A DNA stretch of 64,000 nt, from positions 5,022,001-5,086,000 of the forward strand of contig NZ_JANADK010000001.1 in assembly GCF_024199795.1 (NCBI RefSeq), in the 5' to 3' direction. Below the pieces are notes generated by a model. The model was not told the DNA's origin, ran no database searches, and saw nothing but the letters and a program-made list of their open reading frames with translations. Source of the DNA: Bradyrhizobium sp. CCGB01 (GTDB taxonomy: Bacteria; Pseudomonadota; Alphaproteobacteria; Rhizobiales; Xanthobacteraceae). The translations under genes were made by a program, and so were the position numbers. Below, one piece after another: positions 54,769 to 63,468 of the stretch (its first letter is position 1; the number at the start of each line of letters is the position of its first letter).

Positions 54769-57090
54769 GTGCGTGGGGCTTCAATAGACGTGCCAAACTT
54801 CCAACTTCGTTCTTGTTCCAATACGCGTGTTCGACAGCTTCAAGTGCTTTTCTTCGCCGCCGTCAGCACATCCGCTCTCAGCATTCCCTTCACATCCGTC
54901 ATGGCCCAGACCCAGATTCCTGCGGTCTCGGTGGAAGCGCCGGCCCAGCGCGCGCGTTCTGCGACGGTGACCTCAACGCGGCGATCCGTGACGACACGTG
55001 CCGCACGCGCCGACCGGCGTTCTCCCGCGCAGCAAGCCACGCCAACGCAGTCGGCCTCATCGAATTCCAACACGGGCGAACGCGCCAATGGTCCGGTGCG
55101 CGGCTTCGTAGCGGCTCGGAGCGGTACGGCCACCAAAACCGACACGCCCCTGATCGAGACGCCGCAGTCGGTCTCCGTCGTCACCACCGACCAGATCAGG
55201 AATCAGGGCGCGGTCTCGATCGGCGAGGCCTTGCGCTATACCGCCGGCGTCAGCGGCGACGTCAATGGCGGCTCGGACACCCGCTTCGGCGCCCTCCAGA
55301 TCCGGGGCTTTGACACGACCATGTCAGGCCTCTACATCGACGGCTTGCGGGTTCCCTCCAGCAACTACGTGCATTTCAACGGCCTCGATCCCTACGGTGC
55401 CGAACGCCTGGAGGTCCTCAAGGGCCCGTCCTCGGCGATGTATGGCGGCAGCGGCACCGGCGGAATCCTCAACTACGTCACCAAGCTGCCGACCGCGCAG
55501 CAGTTCGGCGAGGTCTCGATCTCCGGCGGCAGCTTCAACCGCTATCAGGGCCAGTTCGACATGGGCGGCCCCGCCAACAAGGAAGGTACCGTGCTGTGGC
55601 GCCTCACCGGCGTCGTCCGCGACGGCGAAACCCAAGTCGACTTCACCAAGGACAACCGCGTCTTCATCGCGCCCGCCGTCACGTTCAAGCCGAACGAGGA
55701 CACCACCATCACGATCCTCGCCGACTATCAGAGGGATCGGGCAGGGTGGGGCCTCCAGTTCCTGCCGGCCTCCGGCACGGTATGGCCCAACAACGGCCGC
55801 TCCATCCCGGTCTCGTTCTTCGCGGGCGTGCCGAGCTTCAACGCGTTCAACACCGAGATCGCGACCGCCGGCTACCAGCTCTCGCACAATTTCACCGACA
55901 ACATCACGTTCCGGCAGAACCTGCGCTACGCCTATCAGCACAACGAGGAGAAGGTGTTTTACGGCGGAGGCTACACCAACGAGGCCGCGGGGCAGCTCGC
56001 GCGTTTCGGCAGCTATAGCAACACGTACATCAACTCCTTCGCGGTGGACAATCAGCTCCAGGGCAAATTCACCACCGGCTTCCTCAGCCACACCACGCTG
56101 GTCGGGATCGACTATCGCAACACCACGTTCCGCGACACCGCCTTCGGCGTCACGACCTCGGCACCCGAGATCAATGTCTTCAACCCGGTCTACAGCTACG
56201 ACTGGACGATCGGCGCCATGAACGACAATACCGGCGTCAAGCAGTCGCAGGTCGGCCTCTACGCGCAGGACCAGATCAAGTTCGGCCGGCTGTCGTTCCA
56301 GCTCGGCGGCCGCCAGGATTTCGTGACGACGCAGGTCGACAGCAATCTCCCCGCTGCCAACACGTCGGTCTCGAAGGATGCTTCGGCCTTCACCGGCCGT
56401 GCTGCCGTGATGTACAATTTCGACAACGGCATCGCGCCCTATTTCAGCTATTCCGAGTCGTTCCTGCCGGTGCTCGCGACCGGGCCGTCCGGACAGATGC
56501 TCAATCCCGAGACCGGCGTCCAGTACGAGGTCGGCGTCAAGTACCAGCCGCTCGGCTGGAACGCGCTGTTCACGTTTGCCGCCTTCGACCTGACGCGCGA
56601 CAACGTCGTCGTCTTTGCGCCGCCGAGCTATCTCGCCGAGCAGATCGGGCAGGTAAAATCGCGCGGCATCGAGCTCGAAGGCACGATGTCGCTCGCCGAC
56701 GGCTGGAACCTGCGCGCCGCCTACGCCTATGTCGACGCCGAGCTCTCGCGGGATCCCGTCAATCTCGGCAAGGCGCCGCCCACGGTGCCGCTCAACCGCG
56801 CTTCGCTGTGGAGCGACTACACGCTCCAGAACGGCCCGCTCGCCGGCCTTCAATTCGGCGGGGGCATCCGCTACGTCGGCGCGACCTGGGGTGACGACGC
56901 CAACACCTTCAAGGTGGGATCGTCCACCGTGCTGGACGCGCTGCTCGCCTACACCCGCGACAATTGGCGTCTGTCGCTGAACGTTACCAATCTCGCCGAC
57001 ACGCGCTATGTCGCCGCCTGCTACAGCCTGTCCGGCTGCTTCTACGCGGAGGGGCGCAAGGCGATCGGCAAGCTGACCTATCGCTGGTGA
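54769..57090 (+). CDS. TonB-dependent siderophore receptor
   Basis: 773 residues. A signal peptide (LFFAAVSTSALSIPFTSVMAQ, about residues 27-47) is followed by a Ser/Thr/Ala linker. The TonB-box/plug domain comes next (TPQSVSVVTTDQIRNQGA, about 125-235, with LKGPSSAMYGG), then a 22-strand barrel ending GRKAIGKLTYRW. It matches FhuA/FoxA-type hydroxamate ferrisiderophore receptors. The GTG at 54769 keeps the signal peptide; a later ATG (54901) would remove it. A PepSY reductase-like gene follows 53 bp later. Confidence 0.93.
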   Translation: MRGASIDVPNFQLRSCSNTRVRQLQVLFFAAVSTSALSIPFTSVMAQTQIPAVSVEAPAQRARSATVTSTRRSVTTRAARADRRSPAQQATPTQSASSNSNTGERANGPVRGFVAARSGTATKTDTPLIETPQSVSVVTTDQIRNQGAVSIGEALRYTAGVSGDVNGGSDTRFGALQIRGFDTTMSGLYIDGLRVPSSNYVHFNGLDPYGAERLEVLKGPSSAMYGGSGTGGILNYVTKLPTAQQFGEVSISGGSFNRYQGQFDMGGPANKEGTVLWRLTGVVRDGETQVDFTKDNRVFIAPAVTFKPNEDTTITILADYQRDRAGWGLQFLPASGTVWPNNGRSIPVSFFAGVPSFNAFNTEIATAGYQLSHNFTDNITFRQNLRYAYQHNEEKVFYGGGYTNEAAGQLARFGSYSNTYINSFAVDNQLQGKFTTGFLSHTTLVGIDYRNTTFRDTAFGVTTSAPEINVFNPVYSYDWTIGAMNDNTGVKQSQVGLYAQDQIKFGRLSFQLGGRQDFVTTQVDSNLPAANTSVSKDASAFTGRAAVMYNFDNGIAPYFSYSESFLPVLATGPSGQMLNPETGVQYEVGVKYQPLGWNALFTFAAFDLTRDNVVVFAPPSYLAEQIGQVKSRGIELEGTMSLADGWNLRAAYAYVDAELSRDPVNLGKAPPTVPLNRASLWSDYTLQNGPLAGLQFGGGIRYVGATWGDDANTFKVGSSTVLDALLAYTRDNWRLSLNVTNLADTRYVAACYSLSGCFYAEGRKAIGKLTYRW

Positions 57091-57143
57091 GTTGTGAGGA
57101 CGGTCCGGCCATGGCAGCCGGTCCCGCTTGATGAGAGAAGACG

Positions 57144-58436
57144 ATGAGAGCGATATTCGGCAAACTGCATCGCTGGGCGGGACTGCTGACGGCCGGCTTC
57201 CTGTTCTTCTCCGGCATCACCGGGGCGATCATCTCCTGGGACCACGAGATCGACGACGTCCTGAACAGCCATTTGTTCGACGTCACCAGCAAGGGCCCGG
57301 CCATTCCCTCGATCGAACTTGCGAAGATGATCGAGCAGCGCGATCCGCGCGCACGCGTCGTCTACCTCTTCATGACGCCGGAGGAGGGGCACTCGCTGTG
57401 GTTCTTTACCATGCCGCGGATCGATCCTTCGACCGGTAAGCGGTTTGCGATGGACTACAATCAGATCTTCCTCGATCCCAACACCGGCGCGGAGCTGGGC
57501 CGGCGCTATTGGGGCGCGGTGTGGCCGGTGACGCGGGAGAATTTCGTCTCGTTCCTCTACAAGCTCCATTACACGATGCACATTCCGGAGTTCTGGGGCA
57601 GCGACCGCTGGGGCATGCGCGTGCTCGGCGTGATCGCCATCATCTGGACCATCGATTGCTTCGTCGGCTTCTATCTGACGCTGCCCTCGCGGCGGCGCGC
57701 CAAGGCCGCGCGCGCGCCGCAGGTGACGCGGCAGCTCGAACGCGGCTTCTGGGCGCGCTGGGCTCCGGCCTGGACCATCAAGACCTCAGGCAGTGCCTAC
57801 CGGATCAATTTCGACATCCATCGCGCCTTCAGCCTCTGGACCTGGGGCGTGCTGTTCATCATCGCCTTCACCGCGTTCTCGCTGAACCTCTATTTCGAGG
57901 TGTTCTCGCCGATGATGAAGATGGTGTCGAACTACACGCCGACGCCCTATGAGCAGCGGCCCTATCGCGATCTCGACGATCCCATCGAGCCCAGGGTGAC
58001 CTTCGCCGACATCGCCGCGCGCGCGGCGGCCGACGGCAAGGCGCGAGGGTGGAGCATCCCGGTCGGCTCGATCAGTTACGGCCCGGCCCATGGCGTCTAT
58101 GCCGCGGCGTTCTTCCATCCCGGCGACGATCACGGCGCCGGCGGCGTCGGACCGGCGCAGCTCTATTACGACAGCGAGGACGGCCGTCCGATCGGCGAAC
58201 GGCTGCCCTGGGTCGGGACCGCCGCCGACATCTTCGTGCAGGCGCAGTTCCCGCTGCATTCGGGCCGCATCGTCGGGCTGTTCGGCCGCATCCTGATCTC
58301 GATCATGGGCCTCGTCGTGGCCGCGCTCTCGGTGACCGGCGTCGTGATCTGGTGGCGCAAGCGCCGCGCCCGCGTCCGCGTACGCGAGACCGCCGCGGTG
58401 CGGCTGAGCCGGCAGCAACTCACGCCGGCGGAATAG
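57144..58436 (+). CDS. PepSY-domain membrane protein (ferrisiderophore-reductase-like)
   Basis: 430 residues with four membrane helices: about 8-30 (LHRWAGLLTAGFLFFSGITG), 153-175, 225-250 and 375-400. PepSY regions lie between them. LHRW and LHYTMHI histidines could bind haem, as in FoxB/PiuB-type reductases that release iron from siderophores. It directly follows the receptor gene, so the two form an iron-uptake unit. The last 17 bp overlap the convergent aconitase gene. Confidence 0.9.
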   Translation: MRAIFGKLHRWAGLLTAGFLFFSGITGAIISWDHEIDDVLNSHLFDVTSKGPAIPSIELAKMIEQRDPRARVVYLFMTPEEGHSLWFFTMPRIDPSTGKRFAMDYNQIFLDPNTGAELGRRYWGAVWPVTRENFVSFLYKLHYTMHIPEFWGSDRWGMRVLGVIAIIWTIDCFVGFYLTLPSRRRAKAARAPQVTRQLERGFWARWAPAWTIKTSGSAYRINFDIHRAFSLWTWGVLFIIAFTAFSLNLYFEVFSPMMKMVSNYTPTPYEQRPYRDLDDPIEPRVTFADIAARAAADGKARGWSIPVGSISYGPAHGVYAAAFFHPGDDHGAGGVGPAQLYYDSEDGRPIGERLPWVGTAADIFVQAQFPLHSGRIVGLFGRILISIMGLVVAALSVTGVVIWWRKRRARVRVRETAAVRLSRQQLTPAE

Positions 58437-61023
58437 GGCTCAGCGCACCGCGCAGGATCAGGGGCAGCAGGCCGCCGGCCCGCAAGATCTCGCATTCGAG
58501 ATTGGTCTCGATCGCGGCGATCGCCTCGAACGTATCGACATCTTTGCCATCGCGACGAATGCGAATGGGCACGCGACCGCGTGGGCGGATCGCCTCGATC
58601 GGCGCATCGATCTCGATCTCGTCGGTCGGGCGAAGGCCAAAATCCTGCGGCCGGCGATCGGCGGGCAGGCGAAGCGGCAGGACACCCATGCCGATCAGAT
58701 TGGAGCGGTGGATGCGCTCGAAGCTGAGCGCCAGCACCGCGCGCACGCCGAGCAGGGCCACGCCCTTGGCGGCCCAGTCGCGTGAGGAGCCCATGCCGTA
58801 GCGTTCGCCGGCGAGCACCACAACGGAACGTCCTTCTTCGGCGTAGCGGTCGGCCGCACGCCACAGCGCCAGTTGCTCGCCCGAGCCGGCATGAACCGTG
58901 CTGCCCGGACGCAGATCGCCGGCCAGCCAATTGCGCACGCTCTTGTTGGTGAAGAGGCCGCGCAGCATCACCTCCCAATTGCCGCGGCGCGAGGCAAAGA
59001 CGTTGAGATCGTCGGAAGCCTCGCCGCGGTTCACCAGATAGTCGCCGGCATTGCCGGTCGCCGGAATCGCGCCCGCGGGCGAGATGTGGTCGGTCGTGAT
59101 GTCGTCGCCGAGCACGAGCAGCGGCGTCGCGGCATAGCGGCCGAGCCGCGTGCCCTTGCCAAGGCTCGCGAAGGGCGGGCGACGGATATAGGTCGACGCC
59201 TCATCCCAAGGAAACAGCGCCGCGCGGGACGCATCGAGCGCGGCCCAATCGGCGCTGGCCCCGGCGGCCTCATAGGCGGTCGCATAGTCGCTTGCATCGC
59301 GCGCCTGTGCCAAGGCAGCGTCGATCTCGGCGCCCGTCGGCCAGAGATCGGCGAGGTGGACGTCGCGCCCATCGGCGCTGGGCGCGATCGGATCTTGCAG
59401 GATGTCGCGCCGCGCGTCGCCGGCAAGCGCAAAGGCGACCACCAGGGGCGGCGAGGCGAGGAAGCCGTTCTCGACCTGGGCGTGGACGCGGCCGGGGAAA
59501 TTGCGGTTGCCGGAGAGCACGGCGACCGGCGCGATCTTCTGCGATGTCACGGCCTCGGCCATGACAGGCGCGAGCGGGCCGGAATTGCCGATGCAGGTGG
59601 TGCAGCCATAGCCGACGATGCCAAAGCCGAGCGCTTCGAGATCGTCCATCAGACCGGCGCGGCGCAGATAGGCTTCGGCAGTAGGCGACCCCGGCGCAAG
59701 CGAGGTCTTCACCCAGGCGGGCGGCGTGAGGCCGAACTGCCGGGCCTTGCGGGCGAGGAGGCCCGCGGCGATCAGCAGGCGCGGATCGGAAGTATTGGTG
59801 CAGCTCGTGATCGCGGCGATCGCGACCGAGCCGTTGGCCGGCGCATTGGCGGGAGAGGCGGTGGCGTTGAGCCCGAGCGCCTCGGCGCTGCGGCTCGCCG
59901 CGATGCGATCCTGAGGGCGGCGCGGGCCGGCAAGACTGACCTCGACCTCGCCGAGATCGATGGTGAGGGTGTCGGTGTAGCGCGGGCTGCATTCCGGATC
60001 GAACCACAGACGCTGCCGGCGGGCGTAGGCTTCCACCAAGGCGACCTGCTCGGGCGAACGGCCGGTCTGCGCGAGATAGTCGAGTGTGTGCCGGTCGATC
60101 GGGAAGTAGCCGGAATTGGCGCCGAACTCCGGCGTCATGTTGGCGACGACGGCGCGGTCGCCGGCGGACAGTGTGGAGACGCCGGGGCCGTAGAATTCGA
60201 CGAAGCGGTCGGCGAGATCGATGCGGCGCAGGCGTTCGGTGACTGTGAGTGCGAGATCCGTGGCGAGCACGCCCTCGCGCAAGGCGCCTGTAAGACGCAC
60301 GCCGACCACGTCGGGCACGCGCAGCATCACAGGCATGCCGAACATCACGCTTTCGGCTTCCAGGCCGCCGACACCCCAGGCCAGTACGCCGATGCCGTTG
60401 ATCATCGGCGTGTGGCTGTCGGTGCCGATCAGCGTGTCGGGTGCGGCCCATAGCGTGCCGTCACGATCGAAAGCGGAGACGACGCTCGCCAGGCGTTCGA
60501 GGTTCAACGTATGCATGATGCCGGTGCCGGGCGGGTGCACGCGGACCCCTGACAGGGCCGAGGTCGCCCACTTCATGAAGCGATAGCGCTCGGCATTTCG
60601 CTTCAGCTCCAGTTGCATGTTGTGCCTGAGCGCCCCCTTGCGCGCGAACGCGTCGACGCCGATCGAGTGATCGGTCGAGACGTCCACCGGCAGCACCGGG
60701 TTGAGCCTGTTGGGATCGCCGCCGGCTTCCGCCAGCGAGGCGCGCAGGCCTGCGATATCGACCAGCGCAGGGCCGCACGTCGTGTCGTGCATCAGGATGC
60801 GCGCAGGCTGGAAGGCGATCTCGCGCTCGCTGGTGCCATGCGCAAGCCAGCCTCGGATCGCGGCGACAGCCTCCTCGCGCTCCTCGCCGGCGTTGCGGAG
60901 CACGTTTTCGAGGAGGACGCGCAGGATCACCGGCAGGCGCGTCAGATCGTCGCCCAGTACGCCTGCGATATCCGCGATGCGGTAGGTCTTGTCCGCGACG
61001 GAAAGGGTCGTGGGCTCGGTCAT
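58420..61023 (-). CDS. aconitate hydratase family protein (AcnA type paralogue)
   Basis: 867 residues. The iron-sulfur ligands are C408 (SCTNTSDP), C474 and C477 (GYGCTTCIGNSG). The swivel domain carries YGMGSSRDWAAKG and LALSFERIHRSNLIGMGVLPL. It is somewhat shorter than the usual ~900-residue TCA-cycle enzyme and sits with a transporter and GntR regulator, so it is more likely a dedicated catabolic aconitase than the housekeeping one. GAGGAG 5 bp before the ATG supports the start. It is co-transcribed with the MFS gene 9 bp upstream. Confidence 0.92.
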   Translation of the reverse strand: MTEPTTLSVADKTYRIADIAGVLGDDLTRLPVILRVLLENVLRNAGEEREEAVAAIRGWLAHGTSEREIAFQPARILMHDTTCGPALVDIAGLRASLAEAGGDPNRLNPVLPVDVSTDHSIGVDAFARKGALRHNMQLELKRNAERYRFMKWATSALSGVRVHPPGTGIMHTLNLERLASVVSAFDRDGTLWAAPDTLIGTDSHTPMINGIGVLAWGVGGLEAESVMFGMPVMLRVPDVVGVRLTGALREGVLATDLALTVTERLRRIDLADRFVEFYGPGVSTLSAGDRAVVANMTPEFGANSGYFPIDRHTLDYLAQTGRSPEQVALVEAYARRQRLWFDPECSPRYTDTLTIDLGEVEVSLAGPRRPQDRIAASRSAEALGLNATASPANAPANGSVAIAAITSCTNTSDPRLLIAAGLLARKARQFGLTPPAWVKTSLAPGSPTAEAYLRRAGLMDDLEALGFGIVGYGCTTCIGNSGPLAPVMAEAVTSQKIAPVAVLSGNRNFPGRVHAQVENGFLASPPLVVAFALAGDARRDILQDPIAPSADGRDVHLADLWPTGAEIDAALAQARDASDYATAYEAAGASADWAALDASRAALFPWDEASTYIRRPPFASLGKGTRLGRYAATPLLVLGDDITTDHISPAGAIPATGNAGDYLVNRGEASDDLNVFASRRGNWEVMLRGLFTNKSVRNWLAGDLRPGSTVHAGSGEQLALWRAADRYAEEGRSVVVLAGERYGMGSSRDWAAKGVALLGVRAVLALSFERIHRSNLIGMGVLPLRLPADRRPQDFGLRPTDEIEIDAPIEAIRPRGRVPIRIRRDGKDVDTFEAIAAIETNLECEILRAGGLLPLILRGALSPIPPA

Positions 61024-61032
61024 ATCAACTCC

Positions 61033-62346
61033 TCAGGCGTGCTGCTCGGCCGGTCTGGCGCGCGCAACACCGGTGCTTTCCATCCGGGCAAACCAAGTCA
61101 TCAGGAAGGAGACGAACAGCAGGCCGCTCAGGAACAGCAACCCGCCATAGGTGCTGCCGGTCCAGTCCTTGATGGCGCCGATCGCGTAGGGGCCTGCAAA
61201 ACCACCTAGATTGCCGATCGAGTTAATCGCGGCGATCGAGACCGCCGCGGTCGATCGGCTGAGGAACAGCCCCGGCAGCGACCAGAATGGCGACTTGAAG
61301 GCGTAGATGCCGGCCAGCGCCAGCGAGATCAGCGCCATCGCGATCGCCGGCTGCACGACGAGGCCGGTGCAACCTAGCGCGACCGCGCCGAGCAGGAGCG
61401 GCAGCGCCGAATGCTTCTGCCGCTCGCCAGTGCGGTCGGAATTGCGCGACCACAGCACCATCATGACCGTCGCAAACGCATAAGGCAGCATGGCGACGAG
61501 GCCGATCTCGAAATTGGTCAGGGATGACGAGAGGCCTTTGATGATCTGCGGCATCCACAGGCCGATGCCAAGATTGCCGACCTGGTAGATGAAATAGATC
61601 ACCGACAGGAACAGCACCTTCGGATTGGTGATCGCGGCGATGACGCCGAGATGCTCGACATCGGGACGCGCGGCGTGATCCTTGCGCAGCTCCCCGGAGA
61701 GCCAGTCACGCTCTTCCGCCGTGAGCCAGCGCGCCTGCTCGGGACTGTCGGTCATGATGAAGTAATTGACGATGCCGGCGATCACGGCAGGGCCGCCCTC
61801 GAGCAGCAGCATCCAGCGCCAGCCGCTGAGGCCGAAGCCGGAGACGTGATCCATGATCCAGGTGCTGAGCGGCGCGCCGAGGAGATACGACACCGGGATC
61901 GCCGCGGTGAACAGTGCGACCGTGGTGGCCTGCTCCTTGGCGCGGAACCAATAGGTCAGGTAGATGATGATGCCGGGAAAGAAACCGGCCTCGGCGACGC
62001 CGAGCAGGAAGCGCAGCACGTAAAGCTGGGTCGCGCTCTGCACGAAGGCGGTGGCGGTCGCGACGATTCCCCAAGTGATCAGGATGCGCGAAATCCAGAT
62101 GCGCGCGCCGTATTTGTTGAGCGCAACGTTGCTCGGGACCTCGAACAGGAAATAGCCGATGAAGAAGATGCCGGCGGCAAAGCCGAAGGCCTCGCTGGTC
62201 AGCGCCAGCTCCTTGTTCATTTGCAGCGCCGCGTAGCCGATATTCGCGCGGTCGAGATAGGAGATCACGTAGAGCACGAAGCAGTAGGGCACGATGCGCC
62301 AAAACACCTTGCGCGTTGCGGACTGCTCGACTGACGTCGTGGACAT
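61033..62346 (-). CDS. MFS transporter, anion:cation symporter (ACS) family
   Basis: 437 residues with 12 predicted helices. VLYVISYLDRANIGYAALQM at the start is the ACS-family signature used by organic-acid transporters (tartrate, phthalate, galactarate). The substrate is not determined, but the adjacent aconitase suggests a tricarboxylate such as aconitate or a relative. GAGGAAG before the ATG supports the start. It is the first gene of the operon with the aconitase gene; an AT-rich operator-like box lies at 62424-62440. Confidence 0.9.
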   Translation of the reverse strand: MSTTSVEQSATRKVFWRIVPYCFVLYVISYLDRANIGYAALQMNKELALTSEAFGFAAGIFFIGYFLFEVPSNVALNKYGARIWISRILITWGIVATATAFVQSATQLYVLRFLLGVAEAGFFPGIIIYLTYWFRAKEQATTVALFTAAIPVSYLLGAPLSTWIMDHVSGFGLSGWRWMLLLEGGPAVIAGIVNYFIMTDSPEQARWLTAEERDWLSGELRKDHAARPDVEHLGVIAAITNPKVLFLSVIYFIYQVGNLGIGLWMPQIIKGLSSSLTNFEIGLVAMLPYAFATVMMVLWSRNSDRTGERQKHSALPLLLGAVALGCTGLVVQPAIAMALISLALAGIYAFKSPFWSLPGLFLSRSTAAVSIAAINSIGNLGGFAGPYAIGAIKDWTGSTYGGLLFLSGLLFVSFLMTWFARMESTGVARARPAEQHA

Positions 62347-62423
62347 GGCGGCGCTTCCTCGGGGCTTGTGGTTTTGGCGCGCTTGTCCGTCCCTCCGGCA
62401 GCCGCCCTGGGAAGCCTTATTGC

Positions 62424-62440
62424 ATTTTAAATTATAAAAT
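62424..62440. promoter_or_regulatory. AT-rich operator-like box before the MFS-aconitase operon
   Basis: ATTTTA-AATTA-TAAAAT is an inverted repeat in otherwise GC-rich DNA, 78 bp before the MFS start. Its TTTTAAATNATAAAA core recurs at 63434-63448, before the lactonase. The adjacent GntR protein is the obvious candidate binder. Confidence 0.55.
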
Positions 62441-62459
62441 ACAAATACTCAGTGGTGAC

Positions 62460-63335
62460 CTAGACGCGGGGGATCTTGATCAACCCTGCGCCGGAGATAT
62501 GGACCCGGAGGAAGTCGGCAGCCTCCTGGCGCAGGCCATTCTCCAGCAAATCCAGGATGTTGAGGTGCTCCCGGCATTGCTGGGGCAGGCGGCTGCGATC
62601 GACCGTGATGCGATATTCGACGAGGCGGCGCAGCCGGTTGACGCGCTTGACCGCGTCGAGGAAGAACGGATTGCCGCTGCAGATCATCAGCATCTCGTGG
62701 AACTCGTTGTTGGCGGCGAAAACCTCCGCGCGTGAGGCCCGCTTGTAACCACCGTCGAGCAGCCATTGCTGTTTTTCGCGCGCCGCCGCAAAGGCCGTGC
62801 GGTCGACCTGAAAGCTCGGCAACAGGAGCGCCTGCGGCTCCAGCGCAATGCGCAACTGATAGCCCTGCTGATAGCTCTCGCGCGAGGTCAGCAGTGGCCC
62901 GAAGGCCCAGCCATTGCCGGGCAGGCGCTCGATCCAGCCTTCATCGGCGATCTTGGTGAGGACCTTCAACAGGCGGGTGCGCGACAGGCCATAGCGGCGC
63001 ATCAGCTCGCTTTCGCTGACGCGTTCGGGCAGCTTGCCGGACAGGCGGTCTTCGGCGATCGCAAAATACCATTCGTCCTCCTGTTCCGCGCCGGTATCGG
63101 CGGTTTCAGGCAGCTCGCGTGCACTCTTGACCAGGAAGAAGCCGCGGTTCGGCTCCGAACGCACGACGTTCATGTCCTCCAGCATTTGCAGCGCGGCGTT
63201 GATCGGCGCGCGCGAGACGCGGAGCGCGTCCGCAAGCGCCTGGCTCGGCAGATGCTGATCGGCCTCGAGATCGTTGAGGCGGATGTAGTCGAGGATCCGC
63301 GCGGTCATCTGGGCGGCGAGGTTGGGGCGGGGCAT
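62460..63335 (-). CDS. GntR family regulator with two winged-helix domains and an FCD-like domain
   Basis: 291 residues. The first GntR winged helix spans about 5-68 (LPSQALADALRVSRAPINAAL). A second helix-turn-helix of the same type follows at about 83-150 (ERVSESELMRRYGLSRTRLL), then the helical FCD-like ligand-binding domain (about 155-285, with NEFHEMLMICSGN). Two DNA-binding domains in one chain is unusual. It lies between the MFS-aconitase operon downstream and the divergent lactonase. AT-rich boxes at 62424 and 63434 are its probable operators. Confidence 0.88.
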   Translation of the reverse strand: MPRPNLAAQMTARILDYIRLNDLEADQHLPSQALADALRVSRAPINAALQMLEDMNVVRSEPNRGFFLVKSARELPETADTGAEQEDEWYFAIAEDRLSGKLPERVSESELMRRYGLSRTRLLKVLTKIADEGWIERLPGNGWAFGPLLTSRESYQQGYQLRIALEPQALLLPSFQVDRTAFAAAREKQQWLLDGGYKRASRAEVFAANNEFHEMLMICSGNPFFLDAVKRVNRLRRLVEYRITVDRSRLPQQCREHLNILDLLENGLRQEAADFLRVHISGAGLIKIPRV

Positions 63336-63433
63336 GCGAACGACTCAAAGAGGGTCCAGAGCAGGGATCATTGGCCGAGCGGCCGGATCGGCACAAGCGG
63401 CGGCATCGCCATTGTACCTACCCCATAATTGTG

Positions 63434-63448
63434 TTTTAAATGATAAAA
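63434..63448. promoter_or_regulatory. AT-rich operator-like box between the GntR and lactonase genes
   Basis: TTTTA-AATGA-TAAAA matches the box at 62424 in 14 of 15 positions. It lies in the divergent GntR/lactonase region, 20 bp before the lactonase start, where a bound regulator could repress both genes. Confidence 0.55.
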
Positions 63449-63468
63449 AGCAATATAGGGAGCGGGCG

